This document shows, one piece after another, positions 1-5,577 of a DNA stretch of 5,577 nucleotides. This DNA comes from Caryophanales bacterium (GTDB taxonomy: Bacteria; Bacillota; Bacilli; Exiguobacteriales; Exiguobacteriaceae). The notes beneath the pieces were generated by a model that was not told where the DNA came from, made no database searches, and saw nothing but the letters and a program-made list of their open reading frames with translations. The stretch's first letter is position 1, and each line of letters opens with the position of its first letter. The translations under genes and the position numbers were made by a program. Location of the stretch: NCBI GenBank assembly GCA_902362975.1, contig CABIYO010000071.1:1-5577 (forward strand). Direction: 5' to 3'.

Positions 1-183
1 CTTGTAGGATGCGGGTGTCGCCGGTTTCCGTCTCGTCACGATCCCCGCTTTCGCCTCCTCGCGGATGGCGATGCGGTCCTCGAGAAGCTTGTTGTAGATG
101 AACCGGGCGCAGCCGATCGTCTTGATGAGAAACTCGGCCTGTGCCGGCGTCGGGTGGAGCCTATATTTATAGCCTTTCAGCAT
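1..183 (-). CDS. tnpB: TnpB (IS200/IS605 OrfB) nuclease, N-terminal part, cut by window edge
   Basis: Translating the minus strand from the ATG at 183 gives 61 uninterrupted codons to the window edge. The protein begins MLKGYKYRLHPTPAQAEF and continues with GCARFIYNKLLEDR. This is the conserved N-terminus of IS200/IS605 OrfB proteins (helix-turn-helix_OrfB_IS605 region; the YRLxPT and R(F/W)xYN motifs). Family knowledge: TnpB is an RNA-guided DNA nuclease carried by these transposons and uses an omega-RNA made from the element's right end. The RuvC-like catalytic residues and zinc finger would lie outside the window, so intactness cannot be judged. The start is supported by a doubled GGAGG tract (195-191 and 202-198 on the minus strand), the nearer one 7 nt from the ATG. 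Codons are richer in G+C than in the central genes, as expected for a mobile gene. No TnpA gene is visible on this side. Confidence 0.88.
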   Translation of the reverse strand, partial: MLKGYKYRLHPTPAQAEFLIKTIGCARFIYNKLLEDRIAIREEAKAGIVTRRKPATPASYK

Positions 184-267
184 GTCCGTCCCTCCTCCCT
201 CCAGCAGATCGTGATGTGTCCTCCTCATCTCATACCCGCGGAAGCGGAGGGAGAATCTGACGGAATC

Positions 268-283
268 ACGAACTTTTGTTCGT
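268..283. repeat. Perfect 6-bp hairpin upstream of tnpB
   Basis: ACGAAC, loop TTTT, GTTCGT: a perfect stem of 6 with a 4-nt loop, 85 nt ahead of the tnpB start. TGAC (258-261) and GTCA (291-294) could extend it as a separate outer stem. It may be a subterminal palindrome of the IS200/IS605 left end, or a chance hairpin. Confidence 0.4.
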
Positions 284-328
284 AACATCTGTCATAGGGA
301 GAGAAAACTGTTGGACCGGGCGATTCAT

Positions 329-374
329 CTCCCACCTACGCCGGGCTACGCCCCGAGACGCTTAGAGGAGGGAG
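329..374. repeat. Imperfect inverted repeat with inner GC hairpin, IS605-type end structure
   Basis: CTCCCACCT (329-337) pairs with AGGAGGGAG (366-374) with one mismatch. Inside is a smaller hairpin, GGGC-TAC-GCCC (343-353), and a short direct repeat CTACGCC (336-342 and 346-352). Imperfect palindromes of this kind are what TnpA recognises at IS200/IS605 ends, and similar G-rich folds form the 3' part of omega-RNAs. It sits close to the proposed left junction. Which end it represents is not settled by sequence alone. Confidence 0.45.
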
Positions 375-482
375 AATTCTCGCCTACTTCTGTTAAAAAT
401 GTCAGATTCGTCCCAGTTCATGCTCATTTCAAAGTGTTTCTCCGTGAACAATCGAAATGAAATGTCGGGAAATTTCCGAAAC

Positions 483-489
483 GAGGAGG
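483..489 (+). promoter_or_regulatory. Ribosome binding site that points to a TTG start for the AraC-family gene
   Basis: GAGGAGG ends immediately before the ATG at 490, so it cannot serve that codon. It lies 9 nt ahead of the TTG at 499, an ideal distance. The farther ATG at 457 has no recognisable site in front of it. Confidence 0.55.
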
Positions 490-498
490 ATGGCTCTT

Positions 499-1293
499 TT
501 GAAGAGTATCGAGATGATTCGTCACGGATCATTGACATTAAAGGTGACTGATCACTTCACTGTTCTTTTTTGCAAGTCTGGGACGTCCGTGATTCGTGTG
601 AATGGAGTAAGCCTCACCCTTCATCCAAGAGAAGCCGTTCTCTTGGCACGAGGACAAAGTGTCATGGTTGAGAAAATCGAGGAAGCGTCACCGATGAGGT
701 TACTCGAGTTTGATCCGACTGCTTTGTTCCATCCCGAGTTGGCGAAGCGATATGTGACGCCATATCTAAATACTGAAAAGTCCATACATATGATAAAACC
801 GGAACGAGGTCATCAATCGATTATTCAGACGATTGAACGGGCCGTTCAACATTTTTCTGCGGATGGTCCACTCGCATTGATGGATGCGACACTTCAATGT
901 ACAGTCATCTGGCGCTACTGGATTCAGCAAGAGACTGAAACGATGAAGAATGAGAACAAACGGGAAAGTCTTCGTCATATGCTTGCTTATGTCGACGCTC
1001 ACATAGAGGACAGACCGACATTAGCCCAAATCGCTCATGCGGGCAGTGTGAGTCGAAGTGAGTGCTCTCGTTTGTTTATATTCTTTGGAGACACATCTCC
1101 TATTGCGTATGTACAGATGAAGCGAATGGAGCGGGCCGCCACTTTATTAGAAGATTTGACGGAAGGTATCGCAGACATCGCCAATCGCCTGAGCTATTCA
1201 AGTGTCAGTCACTTCGTACAGACATTCAAAGCACATCATGCAATCACCCCGCTCGCCTATCGAAAACAATACCAAAAGAAAAGAGTGAACTGA
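499..1293 (+). CDS. AraC/XylS-family transcriptional regulator
   Basis: Cytoplasmic DNA-binding regulator with an N-terminal sensing domain and a C-terminal double helix-turn-helix. From the TTG at 499 it has 264 residues; the reading frame is open from the ATG at 457 (278 residues), which remains an alternative start. In the 278-residue numbering, residues about 34-75 read as a small cupin-like barrel (FTVLFCKSGTSVIRVNG then LHPREAVLLARG). The AraC domain begins near 175: first HTH about 189-207, linker helix with MKRMERAATLLEDL, second HTH about 228-250 (IADIANRLSYSS...HFVQTF), ending in the family signature TPLAYRK. Nothing in the sensing domain identifies the ligand. Its usual divergent target gene is not visible, because the upstream side is occupied by the IS200/IS605 end. 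It converges on arsR and shares a stem-loop with it. The family call is firm; the regulon is unknown. Confidence 0.9.
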   Translation: MKSIEMIRHGSLTLKVTDHFTVLFCKSGTSVIRVNGVSLTLHPREAVLLARGQSVMVEKIEEASPMRLLEFDPTALFHPELAKRYVTPYLNTEKSIHMIKPERGHQSIIQTIERAVQHFSADGPLALMDATLQCTVIWRYWIQQETETMKNENKRESLRHMLAYVDAHIEDRPTLAQIAHAGSVSRSECSRLFIFFGDTSPIAYVQMKRMERAATLLEDLTEGIADIANRLSYSSVSHFVQTFKAHHAITPLAYRKQYQKKRVN

Positions 1294-1344
1294 ACCGTGA
1301 ATGATAGACACTTGATAAAAAGTGCTCATTCAAGGTCCAGTTCA
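1286..1344. terminator. Long nested stem-loop between convergent araC-type and arsR-type genes
   Basis: Three arms nest around one axis: TGAACTG (1286-1292) with CAGTTCA (1338-1344), TGAATGA (1298-1304) with TCATTCA (1326-1332), and CACTT (1309-1313) with AAGTG (1320-1324), loop GATAAA. Short mismatches separate them. On the minus strand the structure is followed by CTCTTTTCTTTTG, a reasonable U-rich tail, so it probably terminates arsR. On the plus strand the tail is only GTTTCC, so termination of the AraC gene is weaker. The outer arm overlaps the AraC-family stop codon. Confidence 0.7.
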
Positions 1345-1361
1345 GTTTCCAAAAAGAATGG

Positions 1362-1685
1362 TTATAAGATATATTCATCTTCAATCGCTCGTGTCAGTGC
1401 CTTCAGCAGTCCGACCGCGTTCTCGAGCGTCAGGAAGTAAAAGTTCTCTGTCCTGACTTTCTCTGATGAGACGATGCCCGCTTGTCGAAGTAGTTTGAGA
1501 TGATGCGAGACGACCGGTCGAGACAACTCGATCTTCTCATCAATCTGATTGACGTTTAAGCGTTCATGTTTGGCGATCTCGACGATGATGCGTTGACGAT
1601 TGACGTCGGCTAATACCTGGAACAATGGAATCGCATCTTCAAATAAAGATAACGAGACTTCGGGTGTGGCATCTGGTTGCTTCAT
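1362..1685 (-). CDS. ArsR-family winged-helix transcriptional repressor, no cysteines
   Basis: A 107-residue cytoplasmic repressor if started at the ATG at 1685. GGAG (1697-1694) is 8 nt from that codon but only 2 nt from the upstream ATG at 1691, which would add two residues. The fold is typical for the family: LFQVLADVNRQRIIVEI for the first helices, LNVNQIDEKIELSRPVVSHH for HTH helices, LKLLRQAGIVSS, then a beta-wing (VRTENFYFLTLE) and a dimerising C-terminal helix. There is no cysteine anywhere, so the alpha-3 ELCVCDL thiolate metal site of ArsR/SmtB metal sensors is absent. A non-metal or other signal is therefore likely, as in the many ArsR proteins that control metabolic or MBL-hydrolase genes. 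Palindromic AT-rich repeats between promoter and start suggest autoregulation. It is preceded in the same direction by a decayed MBL hydrolase gene, which may have been its former partner. Confidence 0.87.
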   Translation of the reverse strand: MKQPDATPEVSLSLFEDAIPLFQVLADVNRQRIIVEIAKHERLNVNQIDEKIELSRPVVSHHLKLLRQAGIVSSEKVRTENFYFLTLENAVGLLKALTRAIEDEYIL

Positions 1686-1696
1686 ATTCATTACTC

Positions 1697-1720
1697 CGTT
1701 TAAAAGTTTAAACGTTTAAT
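1697..1720 (-). promoter_or_regulatory. Probable ArsR operator: tandem GTTTAA repeats with perfect 12-bp palindrome
   Basis: Plus-strand reading gives three 8-bp units, CGTTTAAA, AGTTTAAA and CGTTTAAT. Within them TTAAACGTTTAA (1708-1719) is a perfect palindrome. The cluster lies between the -10 and the ribosome binding site of arsR, where a bound repressor would block transcription. Autoregulation is common in the family; the operator assignment is inferred from position and symmetry. Confidence 0.55.
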
Positions 1721-1723
1721 CCT

Positions 1724-1758
1724 GTATTCCGAATACTAGGTGATCCGCCTTCTGTCAA
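1724..1758 (-). promoter_or_regulatory. Probable arsR promoter with overlapping GTATTC dyad
   Basis: On the minus strand a consensus -35 TTGACA (1758-1753) is followed after 17 nt by TATTCG (1735-1730), a weak -10. A perfect dyad GTATTC-C-GAATAC (1724-1736) overlaps the -10 and could be a second operator half. The -35 shares bases with the stop codon of the upstream MBL remnant. Confidence 0.5.
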
Positions 1759-2152
1759 CGAAGTTGTTCGTACACTTCACGTAGAATGCTTGCAATCATG
1801 TGTCTCGAGTCATAATCCCGCTTGGAGATTTTGACGAGCGGCGACGGGTCAGGGAAGAGTTGAGCATTGATGTCGTCAATCGAATGGCCCACTGCAGTTT
1901 TCGTTATCACGTCATCAGTCAAACGCTCTTGATATATGCCGTTCCGATATGGTCTTCATGGGGGTGCGTGATGCTGACAAAATCGATTGGAACCGACTCA
2001 TAGAACATTTGAAGTTCGGGTAGCATCGTGCGTGTCCCCGTATCAATGAGCATCCCGTCGATATAATACACATACATCGACATCTCGAATGGACCGTTCT
2101 TTACGTTGGCACAAACAGCCATCACCGGTCCATAGTTCTTTATTTGCATCAT
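1755..2152 (-). pseudogene. Metallo-beta-lactamase-fold hydrolase, internally deleted and frameshifted
   Basis: The start is ATG at 2152 (or 2149), with GGAGGG at 2162-2157 in front. Residues 1-70 look like a normal MBL N-terminus: strands, GMLIDTGT with the conserved Asp, and SITHPHEDHIG, the HxHxDH zinc motif (His63, His65, Asp67, His68). The frame then stops at 1919 after seven more residues. In another frame the minus strand continues with YQERLTDDVITKTAVGHS and, further on, PDPSPLVKISKRD and YDSRHMIASILRE, ending at the stop 1757-1755. A PxPxxxxSKxxxxSxHMI-type ending is usual for this hydrolase group. Joined, the two parts make only about 130 residues against the 200 or more of an MBL fold. 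The middle, with the remaining metal ligands, is therefore missing and the junction (near 1930-1945) is out of frame. It cannot be active. Substrate of the ancestor is unknown. Confidence 0.72.
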
Positions 2153-2186
2153 GCGTCCCTCCAATGTTTCACTTTTCTTCATATCG

Positions 2187-2228
2187 AAAAAGAGCAAAGA
2201 CCTGCAGACATTGCACAGTTCTTTGCTC
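2187..2228 (-). terminator. Rho-independent terminator of the phospho-beta-glucosidase gene
   Basis: On the minus strand, GAGCAAAGA (2228-2220) pairs perfectly with TCTTTGCTC (2200-2192), and TTTTT (2191-2187) follows. It starts 8 nt after the glucosidase stop codon and separates that gene from the MBL remnant. Confidence 0.9.
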
Positions 2229-2236
2229 ACCCTTAT

Positions 2237-3737
<1,501 letters not shown>

Positions 3738-3749
3738 GGTCGATACATT

Positions 3750-3778
3750 TAAACATTTTTTGTTTCTCATGATATAAT
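3750..3778 (+). promoter_or_regulatory. Promoter of the gntR-type gene, extended -10
   Basis: TAAACA (3750-3755) and a consensus TATAAT (3773-3778) have a 17-nt spacer. TGA directly before TATAAT supplies the TGn extended -10 element, which compensates for the weak -35. Confidence 0.7.
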
Positions 3779-3809
3779 GAAATCAGTGACGAAAAAGTGA
3801 GGAATGACC

Positions 3810-4520
3810 ATGCTAAAATATCAACAAATCGCGAATGAAATCGAACAATTCATTAACGAACAACAGTTAAAACAAGGGGATAAGCTCCCTGTCCTGGAGC
3901 AGATGATGAATCAATATGCGGTGAGCAAGAGCACCATCACGAAAGCTTTAGAGCTTCTCGAACGAAAGGGTGTCATTTTCCAACTGCGGGGAAGCGGCAT
4001 TTTCGTCAGACGACATAATCGACCTGGCTATATGAGCCTCTTCTCGACCCAAGGGTTCAAGAGCAATCTCGGAGACCGTGTCTTGACGTCTGATGTGATC
4101 GATGTGTCTGTCGTGAAGCCAGACGCGACGGTTGCGGAGAATCTCGGGATTGACGTGTCGGACGATGTGTATCGGGTCGAACGGGTAAGGTATGTGGATG
4201 GAGAGGTGCTCTGTCACGAGGAATCTTATTATGTGAAAGCTATCGTCCCCTATTTGAATCGCGAAATTGTGGCAGACTCTATTTTCGATTATGTCCAAAG
4301 CGCGCTCGGCGTCACGATTGGATTTTCTGACATGTATCTACAGGTCGGGCGATTGACGGAAAGTGAAGCGGAACACCTCGGATTGCAAGAGAATGATCCG
4401 ACACTTCGCATCGAGACGATCTTCCATCTCACGAATGGGAAACCGTTCGACTACTCACGCATCACGTACCATTACGCACATTCACAGTTCGTCATTCAGG
4501 CGAACGGACCCTATATGTGA
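3810..4520 (+). CDS. GntR-family (HutC/UTRA) transcriptional repressor of the beta-glucoside gene
   Basis: A 236-residue cytoplasmic regulator. The ATG at 3810 is preferred because GAGG (3799-3802) lies 7 nt upstream; the ATG at 3804 is only 1 nt from it. Residues 1-67 form the GntR winged helix: YQQIANEIEQFI, GDKLPVLEQMM in place of the usual LPSE, the recognition helix in AVSKSTITKALELLERKG, and the wing GSGIFVRR. Residues about 78-234 match a UTRA ligand domain, with YRVERVRYVDGEVL, CHEESYYVK, and near the end RIETIFHLTNGKPFDYSR. UTRA domains of this group bind sugar phosphates. Divergence from a 6-phospho-beta-glucosidase and a perfect palindrome between the two genes point to repression of that gene, relieved by a phospho-beta-glucoside or glucose-6-P. 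The exact inducer is inferred. The closest named types are TreR and BglR-like proteins. Confidence 0.9.
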   Translation: MLKYQQIANEIEQFINEQQLKQGDKLPVLEQMMNQYAVSKSTITKALELLERKGVIFQLRGSGIFVRRHNRPGYMSLFSTQGFKSNLGDRVLTSDVIDVSVVKPDATVAENLGIDVSDDVYRVERVRYVDGEVLCHEESYYVKAIVPYLNREIVADSIFDYVQSALGVTIGFSDMYLQVGRLTESEAEHLGLQENDPTLRIETIFHLTNGKPFDYSRITYHYAHSQFVIQANGPYM

Positions 4521-4523
4521 AGA

Positions 4524-4549
4524 AACCCCTCATACGCACATGAGGGGTT
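4524..4549 (+). terminator. Stem-loop terminator after the gntR-type gene
   Basis: AACCCCTCAT (4524-4533), loop ACGCAC, ATGAGGGGTT (4540-4549): a perfect 10-bp stem starting 3 nt after the stop codon. The following GTTGTTCG is a poor U-tract, so efficiency may be moderate. It also lies just downstream of the minus-strand DUF58-like remnant and could act on it. Confidence 0.75.
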
Positions 4550-4568
4550 GTTCGTCGCGAGATGAATA

Positions 4569-4975
4569 TCACTTCACGACCGGGAGATTGACCTTTTCGA
4601 CCCAATCGTCAATGAAGGCAACGTCAAAACAATATTTTCTATGGGATACATTTTGATTACATCCAATTCTCTCTTAGTCAGCCGGGTGATTTTAACAATA
4701 TCCTCTGGTTTATTTGAATCAATTCGGCGTGCGGTTGTTTGTGACGACTGACATATGACGTGAATCGTGATGACGCAACAAACGCGTTCGATTCATGAAT
4801 CATCGCCAGTCGGACGAGAATGAGCCGTAATTGTTTTCTTCCTTCTCCCAGTGTAACACGGTCGACTTGGTTGTTTTTGTCGAGTCGGTTGATTATCAGC
4901 TCCACTTTACAATCTTCTTTGATCAAGTAAGAGACCCAATACGCCGTCTGTTGAATCAAGTCTTCATATGACGGT
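4569..4975 (-). pseudogene. 5'-truncated, frameshifted remnant, probably a DUF58-family protein C-terminal part
   Basis: The minus strand next to the IS30 end reads KPSYEDLIQQTAYWVSYLI, then VTLGEGRKQLRLILVRLAMI and SSRFTSYVSRHKQPHAEL, and stops at 4678. No start codon with a ribosome binding site precedes it, so its N-terminus was removed at the IS boundary. The coding sense continues in a second frame (DSNKPEDIVKITRLTKRELD, then VIKMYPIENIV) after a shift near 4720-4725. It enters a third frame (FDVAFIDDWVEKVNLPVVK) ending at the stop 4571-4569; one missing base in the A4 run at 4626-4629 would explain that second shift. The tyrosine-helix followed by a GxG-x-LxxxLxxLA pattern resembles the VWA-like end of DUF58 proteins, which normally accompany MoxR ATPases. 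That family call is tentative; the decay is clear. About 300 nt of ORF from a TTG at 4959 exists but is not a convincing intact gene. Confidence 0.55.
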
Positions 4976-5577
4976 TTGTCAAATTAAGCGCAACACTTCC
5001 TCGGTGAAGGCCTCGTGTGCGGTTTTCCAATTCAGGCATTTTCTCGGCCGCCCGTTGATCTTGGCGAGCGCGTCCGCGAGTTCGTCATGCGCCACCTGCG
5101 CGAAGTCCGTTCCTTTCGGGAAGAACTCGCGCAGGAGCCCGTTGGCGTTCTCGTTGCTCCCCCGTTGCCACGATGAGTACGGGTCGGCGAAATACATCGG
5201 CACGCCGAGCGACGCCTGGATGCGCTCGTGACCGCTGAACTCTTTGCCACGGTCCGTTGTCGCCGTCTCGAACGTGCCGTCCGGGAAGGCACCGTGCACC
5301 GCATGGATCGCCCCCTCCATCGAGGCCGCGGTGCGGTCGGTGATCGGCAGCGCGAGATAGAACCGGCTCTTCCGCTCGATGAACGTCGCGACGCACGCCT
5401 TCGACTTCCCTCGTCCGGAGACGACGGTGTCGAGCTCCCAGTGCCCGAACGTCCGGCGTCCCCTGACCTCTGGCGGTCGTTGCGAGATGGAGAGTCCGAT
5501 GTTGATGCGCCCGCGCGTCTCGGTCGGCTTTTGACGTTTCCCTTTCTGGCGGAGCACGGTCAGGGGCACGTCGATCC
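4976..5577 (-). mobile_element. IS30-family insertion sequence, transposase 3' end and terminal repeat, cut by window edge
   Basis: The element enters from the right. Its end is placed around 4976-4978: TGTCAAATTAAGCGCAACAC just inside is similar to IS30-family terminal repeats, which often contain CGCAACACT close to the tip. Host coding sequence (the DUF58-like remnant) begins within a few bases. The other terminal repeat and the target duplication are outside the window, so the exact edge is inferred. Confidence 0.7.
4979..5577 (-). CDS. IS30-family transposase, C-terminal part (partial, 5' end beyond window)
   Basis: DDE transposase that cuts and joins the ends of its IS. The frame is open from the window edge to TGA at 4981-4979, about 198 codons; the GTG at 5569 lies inside the gene and is not its start. 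Numbering from that GTG, the catalytic triad is Asp47 (FGHWELDTV), Asp106 (TTDRGKEFSGH) and Glu140 (QRGSNENANGLLREFFPKG). The second Asp and the Glu are 33 residues apart, the canonical IS30 D-33-E spacing. The C-terminus (INGRPRKCLNWKTAHEAF) is the standard family ending. The N-terminal helix-turn-helix is off the edge. G+C-rich codons set it apart from the glucosidase and regulator genes, as expected for acquired DNA. All visible catalytic residues are present, so the element may be active. Confidence 0.93.
   Translation of the reverse strand, partial: IDVPLTVLRQKGKRQKPTETRGRINIGLSISQRPPEVRGRRTFGHWELDTVVSGRGKSKACVATFIERKSRFYLALPITDRTAASMEGAIHAVHGAFPDGTFETATTDRGKEFSGHERIQASLGVPMYFADPYSSWQRGSNENANGLLREFFPKGTDFAQVAHDELADALAKINGRPRKCLNWKTAHEAFTEEVLRLI

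Larger units (their letters stand above)
184..391 (-). mobile_element. Probable left end of the IS200/IS605-family element carrying tnpB
   Basis: This gene-free stretch lies directly upstream of tnpB and holds two hairpins (268-283 and 329-374), as IS200/IS605 ends do. On the minus strand the sequence ending at 392 is TTTAAC (plus-strand GTTAAA, 392-397). IS605-type elements are known to insert with their left end abutting TTTAA(C). Placing the boundary between 392 and 391 gives about 208 nt of left end ahead of the start codon. The boundary is an inference; the structured sequence and the TTTAAC are seen directly. An alternative is that part of it is the right-end remnant of another copy. 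Confidence 0.45.

Noticed and set aside
184..456. CRISPR-like array or a small protein gene upstream of the AraC-family regulator
   Set aside because: The only repeat is a single pair of 11-mers without regular spacing, and no frame there has both a ribosome binding site and a protein-like sequence. The IS605-type end explains it better.
4363..4656. Plus-strand open frame over the end of the gntR-type gene
   Set aside because: It is out of frame with the UTRA domain, rich in Ser, Arg and His as shadow frames are, and runs through the terminator hairpin.
4678..4959. Intact 93-residue gene starting at TTG 4959
   Set aside because: There is no ribosome binding site, the coding sense continues upstream of the TTG to the IS30 edge, and it continues downstream in other frames. 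A truncated pseudogene fits better.
5032..5396. Two extra minus-strand frames and a plus-strand frame within the IS30 transposase
   Set aside because: They overlap the DDE domain in other frames and arise from its G+C-rich codons.

Overview
The window looks like chromosome from a low-to-moderate G+C Gram-positive bacterium (Firmicutes, Bacillales). Support: AGGAGG-type ribosome binding sites, sigma-A style promoters with 17-bp spacers, a phospho-beta-glucosidase gene divergent from a GntR/UTRA repressor, and Firmicute-type IS200/IS605 and IS30 elements. Gene content and codon style would suit Exiguobacterium, but that is an inference without a database search.

Left edge (1 to about 391): the 5' end of a minus-strand tnpB (IS200/IS605 family) runs off the window. 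Behind it is a structured, gene-free stretch that I read as the left end of that element. It appears to start directly after a TTTAAC sequence on the minus strand, the kind of target IS605 uses.

Centre left (about 392-2152): an AraC-family regulator (+) converges on a small ArsR-family repressor (-), and the two share a long nested stem-loop. ArsR has a -35/-10 pair and an AT-rich palindromic repeat cluster just before its start. Upstream of arsR in the same direction is the wreck of a metallo-beta-lactamase-fold hydrolase. Its N-terminus, up to the HxHxDH metal motif, is joined out of frame to a typical C-terminal tail, and the middle is gone.

Centre right (about 2187-4549): a complete family-1 6-phospho-beta-glucosidase gene (-) with a strong terminator lies divergent from a GntR/UTRA regulator (+). 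The perfect 18-bp palindrome AATTGTACCGGTACAATT fills the spacer between the -35 and -10 of the glucosidase promoter. The simplest model is that the regulator represses the glucosidase until a phosphorylated beta-glucoside appears. No PTS transporter is present in the window.

Right edge (4569-5577): a minus-strand pseudogene, probably the C-terminal part of a DUF58-type protein, is cut at its 5' side by an IS30-family element and carries two further frameshifts. The IS30 transposase C-terminal half, with its full DDE triad, runs off the right edge.

I see no CRISPR array, tRNA, rRNA or clearly new system. The items most worth a second look are the two decayed genes, the operator-in-spacer arrangement, the ArsR control region and the IS605-type end structure.
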